DNA from: Salticus scenicus
Taxonomy: Eukaryota; Arthropoda; Arachnida; Araneae; Salticidae
DNA: 64,000 nucleotides
Direction: 5' to 3'
Assembly: GCA_963930645.1 (NCBI GenBank)
Contig: OZ005662.1
Span: forward strand, 3,849,436-3,913,435
Every line of letters starts with the position of its first letter. Within the stretch, counting starts at the first letter, position 1. Below, piece after piece: positions 1-10,860 of the stretch. A model generated the notes under the pieces. That model searched no databases. It was given only the letters and a program-made list of their open reading frames with translations, and was not told the origin of the DNA. A program made the position numbers and the translations under genes.

Positions 1-1012
1 TTTGAAAAGTTGGCAAATGAATTTAGTCGGTACTTTTATAGCTCATAGAGTTAAAAGTTGACCCCGAGAGAATCTCTTTAGAAATCGACCTATTGCAATC
101 TCTTAGTTTATCTATATATAATGGAAATTTTGTCATCAGAATAACTTTTGAAATAATGAGCCAAAGTTAGTCAGTAGATATCTATAAAATACCATGGATG
201 AGTTTATTAACCAAGTTGCTTCATCATTTTATTTCCAGGTGTTTCCACTTGAAAATTTGTCCTCAGGAAAATTCTTGAAATATTGAATTAATTCGAACCA
301 AATTTGTACAGTAGACTTATCATCTCAGAAATAGATTTGATATGTTCATTTGCCAACTCGTCCACCATCTTGTTTTAAGTGCTGGCCACTTAAAAATTTT
401 CAGACTGATATGAATATATACGAGTGCTTGAAACTTTGCATCTGTACAGTCCCAATCAATATCTCCACCAGTTCATTAATAAATTTTTATACACCGTCTT
501 GTTTGAAAATGACAGTCACATACTTGCCAACATCCTAATTAATATTCCGTACTATCGTTAACCCCACCTTTTTTTTTAACATCAGTAATTTTTTAGAGCA
601 TTTTTCTTCTTGTTTAATCGTAATTGGATTTGGAGAATATTACTCTAAAAATTTCCTGGTGTGAGAAATAGGGCGGATCTAACAACACAGTGGAATATTA
701 ATTAGGATGTTTGCAGGTATGCAGTCACTTGATTAAAAAAAAATCAGTTTACTCTTTTGAATGAGACGGAAGGACTTTTTTACCCTTGTGTCCAAAAGTT
801 CAACTCCAGTTTTCACACAGTTTTAATGAGCCTATAAAAATTATGCAATTAGTCATGCAGAATTAATGCTTATCTAGTTATTGTATAATTTTTTTTTTTT
901 TTTTTTTTTTAATTCTAATATGTATGATTTTTTTAAAGACTGCTCAAGATTTGTGATACAGACTTAATATTATGCTTTGTATGTTTTAAGTAATTTTTGT
1001 GATTTTTCCCAG
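1..1012. other. Intronic sequence upstream of the first visible Sec24 exon
   Basis: No coding exon was recognised here. The stretch presumably belongs to the intron before the first visible Sec24 exon, since that exon begins with two bases that complete a codon started upstream. It contains the short TIR element at 523-717 and a 20-plus base T run near 890-910. The motif around positions 2-28 (a GGCAA-containing AT-rich stretch) reappears in variant form near 1875 and 2077, which suggests an old dispersed repeat. Confidence 0.5.
523..717. mobile_element. Short TIR MITE, CTTGCCAAC-type ends, TA target site
   Basis: The left end reads CTTGCCAACATCCTAATTAA and the right end, reverse-complemented, begins CCTGCAAACATCCTAATTAA. 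The terminal inverted repeats are therefore about 28 bp with few mismatches. A TA dinucleotide lies outside each end (521-522 and 718-719), as expected for a mariner-type non-autonomous element. There is no coding capacity. Relatives with the same CCTGCCAAC terminus lie at 61417-61610 and around 3402-4743. The superfamily is inferred only from the TA target site. Confidence 0.65.
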
Positions 1013-1116
1013 GGTCTGAGCTTTCCTTAGATGACAAAAGTTTTGCAATGCAAGCCGTGAACACAATGGATGTGAGAAACTCTGCCATGCATTTCTATCC
1101 AACATTATTACCTTTG
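1013..1116 (+). CDS. Sec24CD: Sec24C/D-type COPII adaptor, exon in the helical region
   Basis: First visible exon of a Sec24 homologue, the cargo-binding subunit of the COPII coat that buds vesicles from the endoplasmic reticulum. It starts after a TTTTTCCCAG acceptor with two bases completing an upstream codon, then encodes 34 residues including DDKSFAMQAVNTMDV and FYPTLLPL. The latter matches the Sec24 block leading into the gelsolin-like domain. It ends at a GTTAGT donor in phase 0. The reading joins in frame to the four exons downstream. The 5' part of the gene (N-terminal low-complexity region, zinc finger, trunk domain) lies outside the window. The C/D rather than A/B assignment rests on the C-terminal residues in the last exon. 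Confidence 0.85.
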
Positions 1117-2184
1117 GTTAGTATTTCTTACTTACTGAATTTGAGAAATTTTTATGTCACATTATAAACCATGCAAGATTTTCCCCCATTGATAGTTTAT
1201 ATCTTGAATTCATTTCAGAAATTCTTTATAAATGTTTTAATTTTTCGTTCTTTATAAATGTTCTAATGTTGTGACTTAAAATATTACCACTTTCTTTTTC
1301 TCCTGTGATCATCGCATAAATGAAAATCATTAATCAGCCACATAAAAATTGTGTACTTTAAAAATTAAACATAAATTAATTTTCAATGAGGACAAAAAAG
1401 ACCTGGCATTTCCGAGATAGCCCAAAAAAGTATGGCATATTTCGTAAATTAAACAGCTAAAAAGCAGAAATTTTGTTGATTTGCAGTGAAATAATCCCTT
1501 AATTTTGGATATAGCTCTGAGAAAATCAGCCATTATTTTACATCACTGATAAAATAATCATCTACTTCAGGAATTATCAGTAAAAATAAATCGTGTTTTA
1601 GCAAGTCAAATAGCCGTGATTAAATTTATTTTTTTAATCAGTGGCAATCTAGTTCTGCATCTCTGAACTTGGCCACAAAAATGTTACATTTTGTCAATAT
1701 ACAACAAAAAAAGCACAAATTTTGTCTGTTCATAAAAAAAATATATATATAATAGCCCTTTCTGGTGTCTACCTAGTAAAAATCTTACTTCAAAAACTGA
1801 CTTTTCAAAAATATTGACAGACTTTTTTGCAAAATCAACGAAATTGAAATGAACACTTCACAAAACAAATTTTTAAAAAGTGGCAAGTAAATTTAAAGAA
1901 TGTACTCTATCGCTTATATATATGTCATATTAATTAAGAGGAGCAAAATTGAAATAAACACAAAACAAAGTCAGCTATTTTTAAGATGGATACTTCACAA
2001 AAATTAAATAGTTTGAAAAAGTTTCTTAAAAAAATTCAATTGAGAAAATTATTTCGATAAGTTGACAGATTTTTTGAAAAGTGGCAAGTAAATTTAAAGG
2101 ATCTTTCGTCCACTAGCAACTAACTTAAAATTTAAATTTTCAAGCCTATTACTTATATATGTTACATCTTTAAAAATAGACAAT

Positions 2185-2557
2185 ACCTAATCTTGCCAAT
2201 AGCCAAGCCTCATGCTATTGTAAGGGAAAATTTGTTTCCATTGTCACTCATTACCTAATGTATTCTTTTAAATTCTATTAGAAAATTCACAACAGTTAAA
2301 TTAGTATTAATTTTTAAAAAATTGATTTTTCATATTTTATTTTCTAGCTAAAAAAATTTGAAAAATGCACTTAATTATTTTTTTAAGTCAAAAATAAAAT
2401 ATAAAAATATAAATTTAAAAAAATGAGTTTTCATTCAACAGTTGTGAATTTTCTAATTATGAAAATGTAATTTAGAAAAATACATTAGGCAACAAGGAAT
2501 TGTGGAAACAAATTTCCCATACGTTAATATTGACCTTGGCTATTTGCGAAATTAGAT
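2185..2557. mobile_element. Foldback MITE with ~110 bp terminal inverted repeats
   Basis: Sequence from 2185 onward (CTAATCTTGCCAATAGCCAA, then GGGAAAATTTGTTTCC, CCTAATGTATT and GAAAATTCACAAC) returns in inverted order between 2435 and 2557 (GTTGTGAATTTTC, AATACATTAGG, GGAAACAAATTTCCC, TTGGCTATTTGCGAAATTAG). Only about 150 bp lie between the arms and there is no ORF. Related but weaker blocks (a TGGTTGTGAATTTTCTGAA-like motif) occur near 11460-11620, 23030 and 62240. No clear target duplication was seen. Confidence 0.55.
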
Positions 2558-2864
2558 ATATCTGCTCTTAAACTTCATGAAATGATGAAGAGACAATATA
2601 CGTGTCTAAGTCTTTTATTGTGGTCTTTCATTTTACATCACAGCCGGCGTAGTAAGACTTTGAAAGCTAAGATAGATGGAAAAATATTATATTGGGCCAG
2701 AGTTGTTCTCTTTTCTGTATTTTTATAGCAATTTAGTCTGGTAAAAGAAGCTCTACTGTTAATATCATTTGCTTTTAAATTCTTAGTTTCTCAACTGCAT
2801 ACTTGAGGGCCAGCATGTCCCCTTTGACAATTATTGCCTTCTTATTGGCCAATAATTAACATGC

Positions 2865-3235
2865 TTTTATTAGGTTCACCTGTATGTATGTATATTTGTT
2901 TGTATGTTTGTAACCGCTCTGGGAACAAACAAAAATCTATATTGTAAAAAAAAGAATTTCGCTATGTGAACGTTGTAGCCGTGAGGTAAAGCACCATGCT
3001 ACGAACCTAATGGTCTAGTGTTTGATCCCAGTCAGGGGAGATTTTTTAAAAATGGTTTTTGTTTAATTCTAAATTATTTTAATGAAAGATTTAAATGTAT
3101 GTAAATATTATGGTGTGTCACTCACACGATTTTCTCTTACCCTGCATTTTAATACTAAGATAGGTATTTTGCGCTTTTTAGTTCACATTTCTATAAAAGT
3201 ATGTTCTTTAATTTTAATAAAACTATAATATTATT
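2865..3235 (+). repeat. tRNA-like dispersed repeat unit, copy 1
   Basis: This stretch is closely similar to 7780-8430. Shared landmarks are GCTCTGGGARCAAACAAAAA, a tRNA-like block (GTGAGGTAAAGC then GTTTGATCCCAGTCAGGGGA) and a distal block ending in GGTGTGTCACTCACACGA and TTACCCTGCATTTTAATACT. The tRNA-like block has plausible A- and B-box motifs (the B box resembles GWTCRANNCC), so a tRNA-derived SINE component is inferred. The distal block is the minus-strand 3' tail of the hairpin-ended family described at 16170-17231, so this unit is composite. Confidence 0.5.
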
Positions 3236-3401
3236 AGCAATTAAGGTTGAGAAAAGGGGGGGGTGGAGACTATCATTTTGCTATGTTTTGATTTTCATTT
3301 AAATAATATTGTGGGCTTTAAGTTATTGTAATGCTAAATGATATTTTAAAATGTAAATTTAAGACTTAACATAATTTTTTCCATCAGTAATTTGTTCTAT
3401 A

Positions 3402-4743
3402 AACAGACCTGCCAACAGTTATGATTTTAACATATTTAGTATGATAATTAAGCTTAAATATGAAAATACGATTTGACCATGAAAAAATACGATTTTTAAA
3501 ATTCTTTAGTTTGTCTGTTTCACTTTAAGCATGCGAAAATTCTCTGAATATATGAATAAATGTATAATTTTTAGAAGTGCATTAAAATATTTCCCACTTC
3601 GCTGTCTACACTACAATTCAGCGATCTGGGGAAAAAACAAAAAACAGCCAATATCCCAGGAAACCAGTTAGGTTTTATAAAACCTCTTTCCTCCTCTCTA
3701 CTTTATCAGTGCTTTTCAGCTGTCTGGGGGCAAAATCTGGTCTTAATGGAGAATGTTACAATCAGAAATTTTCAATTGATTTTCTTAAAACAGCAAAATC
3801 TGCCACTTAAGTATATTGGGTTAAATAAATCTTTGCTTATGTGATCTCTTTCTTTCTTTTTTTAATGCATTGCTTATAATTTCAATATTATGTTACCCTT
3901 TCAGAATGTGAAATTTGATGTAAAGAAATTTTCTTTAGAATTTACACTGAATAGTTTCATGGTTTTGCTATAGGGTAGTTTAAAATATATATGGATAGGT
4001 GGGTGGGTTTTTGAAAAAAAAAAAAAAAAAAATTGCAGAAGGCTCATTGCATTTACTTTGTATTACTATGCAAACTTTCTTTTTCCAATAAAATTTCAGT
4101 TTCTTCCTTTTTCAGTTGTCAACTATTCTTAAAATTCTAATCATACTATTAAACACCATGTAATCAATCAGTGAATTTCATTGTTACTTTGTGGTTTCAT
4201 TGTTACTCATCTGCTTTGAAATTTTGCTTTTTTAAATTCATATGACTCATATTCTGGTCGTGGCAGGCTGTGTGAGTGTTGCCGGCATGAAATTTTTCAT
4301 AAGTCTTGCCACCTGCCTCCTTCCTTCCTATCTTAAGTTTCTTAAATTATTTTTTCATAAATTTTGATAAAGTTTATGGTTTTAAGTTAAGATTTGTTGT
4401 GTTACTTTATTGATTAGTTTGTTTTGCAGGCTGTTAATTAATAAATCTGGTTTCTTTACATTAGTGTATTTCATCCACTGATTTAAAAAAAAAAATAATA
4501 ATAATAATAATCTTATTGGTCATTGGTGTTTCAGTGATCTTGTATCTGTTGCTTGGCTTCTACTATGCTTAATAGTTCATCGTTATTATATATATATAAC
4601 CATGAAAAAGTTGAAATAATTTTAAATATTGTGCTGTTGATTACATGTTTTGTTTTTATCATGCTTTCTTTATGCTGTTTTGTTAGTACGCTTTTTTCTG
4701 CTGAGAGTAGGATTTTTTACTTTATAAGGTTGGCAGGTCTGTA
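3402..4743. mobile_element. 1.3 kb element with ACAGACCTGCCAAC termini
   Basis: The left end reads ACAGACCTGCCAAC at 3404. The right end, at about 4730-4743, is its inverse (GTTGGCAGGTCTGT). Together they bound a 1.34 kb unit with no transposase ORF. The terminus matches the small MITEs at 523-717 and 61417-61610 (CCTGCCAAC), so all three may use one transposase. Most of the right half is the dispersed repeat also seen at 31573-31997 and 62288-62790. The TIR identity beyond ~17 bp is poor, so the exact boundaries are approximate. Confidence 0.45.
4090..4592 (-). repeat. ~500 bp dispersed repeat, copy 1, next to (TA)n
   Basis: The reverse complement of this stretch matches 62288-62790 over nearly its whole length, and 31573-31997 over most of it. 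Shared blocks include AAGCCAAGCAACAGATAC, CACTGAAACACCAATGACC, GGAAGGAAGGAGGCAGG and CAGCCTGCCACGACCAGAA. One edge lies next to a TA microsatellite in every copy. No ORF, TIR or tRNA promoter was recognised, so the class is unknown. Confidence 0.6.
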
Positions 4744-5515
4744 TAAATAATAGATAAAAAAAATTACTTGAACATTAATAAGCAAAAAAGGGTAAATGAA
4801 AAATATCTCTTAGGATTTTTGTTACGATAAATGAATACATCATAATTCAGTTTTAAATTTCAGAGGTCTGTCTAAAAAATAATTCAGGGCTGAAAATTCC
4901 CCTTGATACTTTATAGAAATCTACAAAGTGAAAAAAGACCGTTTGCAGAAATCAAACAAAAAAATTGCATAATTTTGGGATGAGTTGCAAAATTATATTG
5001 TTTCGTTAGCAATCGGTAGTGAAAAAGAAAAGAAATTGTGCAAATTAACTGCAATAAAACATAAATTTTGTGAATCTGCAGCCAAATTATCTTACATTTA
5101 AGCATTTGTCCACAAAAGTGCAATATGATATTTCAGCAATAAAAATTAGTAAAGCTGTAGAAAATTTTACTTAAATGTGCATTATCAGGGTTATTTTCAT
5201 CGTAAAGATGTTGCACTAGTTTAAAGTTCATTTTATAATCCTAACATGAATATCATTGACTATGAACATTCTACTTTGAAAAGTTTATATTATTGTTTGA
5301 AATTTACTGTTTTCTTACTGTAAGAGAATAGGGCTACATTTTATTACAAACATGAATTATGGGGTTTATTTTCTTTGTAAATAAGTCAGATTTGTTTTAA
5401 AATATCATTTATATATTGCTGTTAACATTATTGCATATCAACATTCTATTTCAAAAGTTTCTTAAATTTTTAAAAATATATAACTTGAAACATTTAAACT
5501 AGAAAGTTAATAATA

Positions 5516-6362
5516 GAAAAACTTTACTTACTTCATTTTGTTGCCATAGTACTTTCTGCGGGACACCCCTCTCTCCTCTCTTTGACTGCACGTACAGTGT
5601 AGAAGCCTTTAGCATCGCAACAAGACAGCTGTGGGTATTGACAAAGTATGGCGCCACCTATTAGGTAGAGCTACCCAGCGTACCAAACATCAAGCACAAG
5701 TGTAAAACAGTGTTAGAAATAAGAATTTTTAAACTAGGCGTCAAAATGACGCCTGGATTAAGTTTTTTGAGCGTCAAAATAAAAAATCTAGGTGCCATCT
5801 ACAATTAAATATGTATATTTAAAAGTAATAATAATAATAATAAAGGATCAACTTGTAAATATATGCAAGATTATATAAAAAATATTTATGTAATGAATGT
5901 AATTACATTGACAATATTAAACGTACATATTTAAAATCACAAATTCATTCTTTGCCCAGAAAATACATCATTCCATCACAATTTAATAGAATTTTCTGGG
6001 CAAAAATCTTCCAATTTAGGGCTGTTTAATTTAATCATTAACAAATCGTCAACTACTTTCATAGAGATATGATTTCTTAAATCAGTTTTTATTAGGTTCA
6101 ATTGACTGAAATAGACTTGTTTACAGTGTGATGGGATTGGGGAAATTATTAGGTATGATGAGGAAAAACTCCAGGTGTCAAATATGGCACCTATGATTGG
6201 AATTCCAGGCATCAAAATAAAAAAACTGGTCGCAAAATGCGACTAACGACTGCTTATTTCTAACCCTGGTGCAAAAGGCTTCTACACTGTATATACTGCT
6301 GAGAAGAGTGGGGCACCCCACAGAAAGTACTGTGGCAACATAATGAAGCAAGTAAGGTTTTC
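5516..6362. mobile_element. Foldback element with ~95 bp TIRs, split by a nested insertion
   Basis: The left arm (about 5516-5610) contains TTACTTACTTCATT, TTGCCATAGTACTTTCTG and ACAGTGTAGAAGCCTTT. The right arm (about 6275-6362), reverse-complemented, contains CTTACTTGCTTCATT, TTGCCACAGTACTTTCTG and ACAGTGTAGAAGCCTTT. The arms are about 85% similar by eye. The sequence between them is mostly the hAT-like insertion at 5708-6268, so the original element was only about 280 bp. There is no coding capacity. Confidence 0.6.
5708..6268. mobile_element. hAT-like non-autonomous element with 8-bp target duplication, hairpin-rich ends
   Basis: The left terminus is CAGTGTTAGAAATAAG and the right terminus, inverted, is CAGGGTTAGAAATAAG. 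The flanks are GTGTAAAA (5700-5707) and GTGCAAAA (6269-6276), an 8-bp target duplication with one mismatch. CA-initiated ends plus an 8-bp duplication are typical of the hAT superfamily. Subterminal perfect or near-perfect hairpins are visible on both sides (AGGCGTCAAAATGACGCCT at left; AGGTGTCAAATATGGCACCT and GTCGCAAAATGCGAC at right). No transposase is present. It is nested within the foldback element 5516-6362. Confidence 0.7.
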
Positions 6363-7014
6363 CCATTATTAAGCTTCTTTAATTATTCAAAATTATAGTT
6401 TTCATAAAAGGACAATGCACAAAAATTGCATTTTTGGGATTATTACATTAAAAAGAGTAAGGAGTTTTATGAAAACTAAAATATGAAACTGGCCCTAATA
6501 AAAATTAATTAGGAAATTAAGATAAGGTAAATGTATCAAAGCAGAGGGAGGGTAGCTTATTGGATGGAATATTTCAATTTGTGACCACGCTGTGTTATTG
6601 GCAGAGTTAATTTCTCTTAACATAAATATATTATGCCTCTTAGTAGAAATTTATGAGAACAAATATAAAATTTGGAATTAGCAGAGTGCACGAATGCTAA
6701 TTAGTTTAACCTTTTCATCAGTGTATGGAAATTTTCATCTAAATGCTTTAAAAAAAAATAAATAGCTTTTCTTAAAAGCATACTTGATTAAAAAAAAAAA
6801 AAAAAAAAAAAATCCATAAAATGACTTTTAATTTGTTTTATACCTAAAAAATATTTCTAAGTTAAATCTCTTTACTAAATTATTTTATTTATTTATAGTA
6901 AAATTTTCTATTTCTTCCTAGCTTGACCATTGGTTTTAAATTATGTGTTAGTGAAATTAAGATAAAAGTAAAGTTATGAATCGTATTAGCATTTTTTTTT
7001 TCTGCCTGTTACAG

Positions 7015-7102
7015 CATGATGTTGATCCTGACAGTGAGAGTATCCCAACTCCTATTCGATGTTCAGTTGAAAAATTAAATGATAATGGAGCCTATCTTTT
7101 AG
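7015..7102 (+). CDS. Sec24CD: Sec24C/D-type COPII adaptor, exon entering the gelsolin-like domain
   Basis: Starts after a TTACAG acceptor and encodes 29 residues (HDVDPDSESIPTPIRCSVEK, then LNDNGAYLL) plus one base carried to the next exon. Phase and sequence connect directly with the exon at 10936. It corresponds to the segment leading into the gelsolin-like repeat near the Sec24 C terminus. The IPTPIRCS stretch and DNGAYLL are the recognisable family positions. The donor is GTATTT at 7103, which is weak but follows directly on the conserved reading. Confidence 0.85.
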
Positions 7103-7321
7103 GTATTTCTTTCATTGTTATTACCTTAATCCTTAATAAAGTTTTTCACTCTTTTCTAATTGTCCTAAATATCTTTTTTTCCCCCAAGTTTCTATTTTTG
7201 CATTATGTCCAATAGATAATATTGAATGAAATTAATTTTATTAATATTTTGTATCCAATTAAAATAAGCAATTTATAACTGATTTCACAAGAAAAATTGT
7301 ACACTAAACTATATTTTTTTT

Positions 7322-7620
7322 ACTTTCTTCTATATCCATAGGAGAAAATTCTGAAATTTTGACTTCCAGTTTTTGCTAAATTTCCATGTTTTGAAAAGAC
7401 CTAAACACGTTTTGACTATTTTTAGAAAATGCCTGTCTGTGTGTGTTAAAATTTTTGTGCCAACTGTCGCTCAAAAACTAGAGCATAAAGATCATCTTTC
7501 TCAAAATATTTTTTCTCAAATACCATTTAAGGACATTCTCTAAAAACAATTTTTTGTAGTTCCTTGAAAGCCAATCATTAAATAAATTATATAAATGATT
7601 AAGCCCAAGTAACCGATCTA
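7322..7620 (+). mobile_element. Partial copy of the hairpin-ended family (5' part)
   Basis: Begins ACTTTCTTCTAT, a four-base loop, then ATAGGAGAAAA, a decayed version of the head hairpin seen intact at 41071 and on the minus strand at 30320. It then follows the family layout: a CGTTTTGACTATTTTTAGAAA block, a CTGTCTGTGTGTG microsatellite-like step and a CTCAAAAACTAGAGC block. No matching 3' tail was found downstream, so the copy is truncated near the poly-T tract at 7720-7775. Confidence 0.55.
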
Positions 7621-7718
7621 GAGTGAATTTTTTTCAACTACTTTTTTCCTTTTTCAGGCTTATAAAAAAAATAGTAATACATTTAAAATTTTATTTTTAG
7701 ACATTTAAAAAAAAAAGC

Positions 7719-7779
<61 letters not shown>

Positions 7780-8430
7780 GCTTTTATTAGCTTCACCTGC
7801 ATGTATTTTTGTAACTGCTCTGGGAGCAAACAAAAAATTTATATTAAAAAAAAAGACTTTCCCTGTGTGACCGCTGTGGCTGTGAGGTAAAGCTCCGTGC
7901 TATGAACCTAAAGGTCTAACGTTCGAGTCCAGTCAGGGGAGATTTAAAAAAAATGGTTTTTGTTTAATTCTAAATTATTTATTTCTCATTCCTTCATTAT
8001 GTTATTTTTAACGTGCTTTTATTAACTTGATATGATGTAACTATTAATGTATGTAACGGAATCTTAGAATTCAATTTTCGACCACATCTGTCCATTTGAT
8101 TATCGTGAAAGTTTGCACACAACTTCATAGTCAATGACAATACTACATACAAGTGTTTCCAGGCTCCTATCCTATCAGGGGCAAACAAAAAAATCTATAT
8201 ATATATTAAACTTTATTGCATGTGGCACAGGATTTGGATGTATTTGTATAACATTGAGTGGCAACAATTAATCAATTAATTTTTTTTATTAAATATGTAA
8301 ATATTATGGTGTGTCACTCACACGATTTTTTCTTACCCTGCATTTTAATACTATAAATATAGATATTTTGTGCTTTTTAGTTCACATTTCAGTAAAAGCG
8401 TGTTCGTTAATTTTTTAAAAATATAATATT
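7780..8430 (+). repeat. tRNA-like dispersed repeat unit, copy 2
   Basis: Second copy of the unit at 2865-3235. The tRNA-like block (GCTGTGAGGTAAAGCTC then GTTCGAGTCCAGTCAGGGG) lies at about 7869-7942 and has a better B box than copy 1. The interior carries about 280 extra bases (roughly 8005-8290) that are absent from copy 1. The distal part again ends with GGTGTGTCACTCACACGA and TACCCTGCATTTTAATACT. Confidence 0.5.
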
Positions 8431-8780
8431 TTTAATTGGGACTCACTATTAAGAAAACTCACTAGTACTTATTAGAAGCTCAGATATAACCTTCCTGCAA
8501 ACAGAAAAAATTGTAGCAAAGCAGCACCCACTGTTAAGTAATTTGCACCAAAAGTTGATACACACCAGTTTATGTCAAGGTGCAGCAAAGCATAAACTTT
8601 TATGGAATTCTGTGCAGTAGCTCTTGAGCTAGAGCTGCCGCAAAATTTCTGTCCTGTACACAGACGAGTATTTTTTAAAAATGGTCAAATCATATTTTGG
8701 ATTTCTCAAACTACTTATTCATCAGACATCAAAAATATTTTTGATACCAATATTTTCTTTTATTGAATATAAAAAAAAAG
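8309..8780 (-). mobile_element. Partial minus-strand copy of the hairpin-ended family
   Basis: Read on the minus strand, the stretch 8760 to 8480 follows the same order as 41150-41330: GATTTGACCATTTTTA, then a GCTACTGCACAGAATT block, then TGCACCTTGACATAAACTG. The 3' tail is at 8309-8345 (GGTAAGAAAAAATCGTGTG then a CACAC arm). The head hairpin is missing. It overlaps the end of the neighbouring tRNA-like unit, which shares this tail. Confidence 0.45.
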
Positions 8781-9780
8781 TAATAATATTATCCTTAGGA
8801 AAGCCAAAACAGTGGCCATAAGACTAGCAATGGAAAGTAGTAATAGAAACAATAGAAATAGGGCTCCCAATTAGAATAGGATATCAAAAGAAAATTTTTC
8901 ATCTAAAAACAGGTCATTCATAAAAATGAATGACCTTGAAATAGACTTCTCATAAAAATTAGCAAATTTACAGACCCTTCACAAAAAAGGATAATTTTTA
9001 AAAGTTCTCAAAAAACTTGGATAAGAAAATTATGTATTTTTCTGATCAGTTGCAAAAATACGTTATATTTTTACAAGGAAATGCCTGAAAAAACAGGAAA
9101 GTTTTCAAAGTTAAAGTGAAAAACTTTTATTTTAGGTATTAAAAAAAAAAAAAAAAAGTTTCATTAGTTAGTGATGCAATAATTTGCCCATTTCAATGAC
9201 AGACAGTGAAATAAAAATAATATATTTAAACAATTAAATGCAATTAAACTCAATTTTTACTAAGGAATTGTAAAATTAGACGTTATTAGCAATTTATAAT
9301 ATATCATAAAAAAATAAATAAATAAATAAAGTATATTTCAGTACTCATACTTTTCTTTTAGAAATATCCCTTTGTTTCTGAGTACAAGGGAGAAATTCTC
9401 ACCCCATTTTTAACTCGGATGAGAACCCTGGAAAAGTAATAGTGTATTTTAAGAATGTTTTATTATATTATTCTGACATTGCTTATTAATCTTATACTTC
9501 AAATTATTAAGAATAGTTTTAATAAACAAAGAATTGGGCAATACATCAACAATAAAAAGAAATAAAAATGATCTTCATCAATGAAAGAACATTAAGCATG
9601 TATGTAACTTAAAAGCAGCAATGCGCCTAGCCAATACATTTTCTGATGTGGTCTGTGCAATTTTAACAACTATGTTTATATATCAGTATAATAGAGAATA
9701 AAAAACATTTATAAAAATATTTTTAAATTCCCTTTTAAATTACATATATAAGCGTTAATAATATATATATAAAGCCTAAG

Positions 9781-10860
9781 TTGATTCAGGCAATAAAACT
9801 GCCCCTTCACGCAATTCTACTTTATAAAAAGAAGACTAATGCAAAAATTTAAATTCACCAAATAGTAGAAGCAATGCAACATGGCTGCAAATGCTGCAGA
9901 TTGTTTAAAGCTCTCAAAAAGAGAAATCTACACTTAAAAATACAAATATAAATTACATTTATATCTAGATTACAGTATTTCTTGTATATTCTTAAATTAT
10001 TTTCTTTGCAGATGGAAATTTTACATATTATTATTACTTCTTTCTTGCAATACCAGGGGTTATTTGTAATTCTAGGATCACAGACAAATTTTGTTTTGTT
10101 ATGGCTTGATGCAGAAAATTCTGCTCCTGGGCATTTCATAAAATGGAACCCTTCATAAAAATTTAAATTCTTGGACTCCTTCACAAAATGATCCTCTTTA
10201 TTACATGCAAAAACATGTAAATTTTTTCCGTGTTTTCAGTATCATTTCAAATGACTACCGAAATATTATTAACTTGATGTTAAACATTATATAGAGTGAC
10301 AGGATTGCCATGCTACCTGGAAAACCTGAAGAACCTGAAATAGTCAGAGAATTTGAAAATTGACCATGAAAGTCAGGGAATTTGTATTTTTTAGCCAGAA
10401 TCTGGAAAAGTTGGGGAATTTCATATAATGATTGCCAAAAAAAACGAATTTTTCCAGCAACGTAGAGTTCTTTTTCTTTTTTTTTTTCTTAGCTTCTGCC
10501 ATTTTTTAAAAACAAGACCTCTTAGAAAGACCCCACGTGGAGGGCAATCTGTCCTTAGGTCAAAGTAATATGTAACTTTTGTGTTTTGAAGTGGTGCCAT
10601 AATTATTTTGCCTTTAACACAGCCAATGCACAATATATGGCTAGACTGGATTTTTCTTAGAACACGTCTGGAAAACCTGAAAAAGTCAGGGAATTTCATT
10701 CTGCTATTTGAGTGGCAACCCTGGAGTGAAGTAGACAGAGTTCATATATTTCCCCCCAAACACACACAAAAATATTTTATTTTATATCAAAATAACAATT
10801 TTTCATAAAAATTGGCTTCAAAAGTTAAAATCTAGATTGACCCCTGATAAATTTCCTAGT
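9781..10860 (+). repeat. Old dispersed repeat, split by a MITE
   Basis: Segments 10200-10299 and 10757-10850 align in order with 25480-25690. Shared blocks are a TTTTTCC(A/G)TGTTTT(C)AGTATC block, a GATNTTAAACATTA block and AAAATCTNGATTG. The intervening 10300-10723 is a MITE. Upstream, 9781-10200 shares a pattern of short CTTCACAAAAT and CATAAAAAT phrases with 25290-25470. No ORF or termini were recognised. Confidence 0.45.
10300..10723. mobile_element. hAT-like MITE flanked by GAGTGA
   Basis: The ends are CAGGATTGCCATGCTACC at left and, inverted, CAGGGTTGCCACTCAAAT at right. GAGTGA flanks it directly on both sides (10294-10299 and 10724-10729). The interior repeats the phrase CTGGAAAACCTGAA...AGTCAGGGAATTT on both arms. 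The elements at 11861-12243, 27688-28301 and 49454-49770 share that phrase and the CAGGGTTNC terminus. Superfamily assignment to hAT is from the CAGGG terminus only, and a 6-bp duplication is shorter than the usual 8. Confidence 0.6.

Larger units (their letters stand above)
1117..7014 (+). other. Sec24 intron, 5.9 kb, rich in mobile elements
   Basis: Bounded by GT at 1117 and AG at 7013-7014. It holds, in order, a palindromic MITE (2185-2557), a tRNA-like repeat unit (2865-3235), a CCTGCC-ended element with an internal dispersed repeat (3402-4743), and a foldback element with a nested hAT-like insertion (5516-6362). The remaining sequence is AT-rich with homopolymer runs, and no further exon was recognised. 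Confidence 0.75.

Noticed and set aside
350..538. 62-codon ORF on the plus strand near the window start
   Set aside because: It runs into the MITE at 523 and has no recognisable domain or splice context. A Sec24 exon of this sequence is not expected.
6976..7215. 79-codon ORF around the second Sec24 exon
   Set aside because: It is the exon reading frame extended into flanking intron on both sides. The real coding part is 7015-7102.
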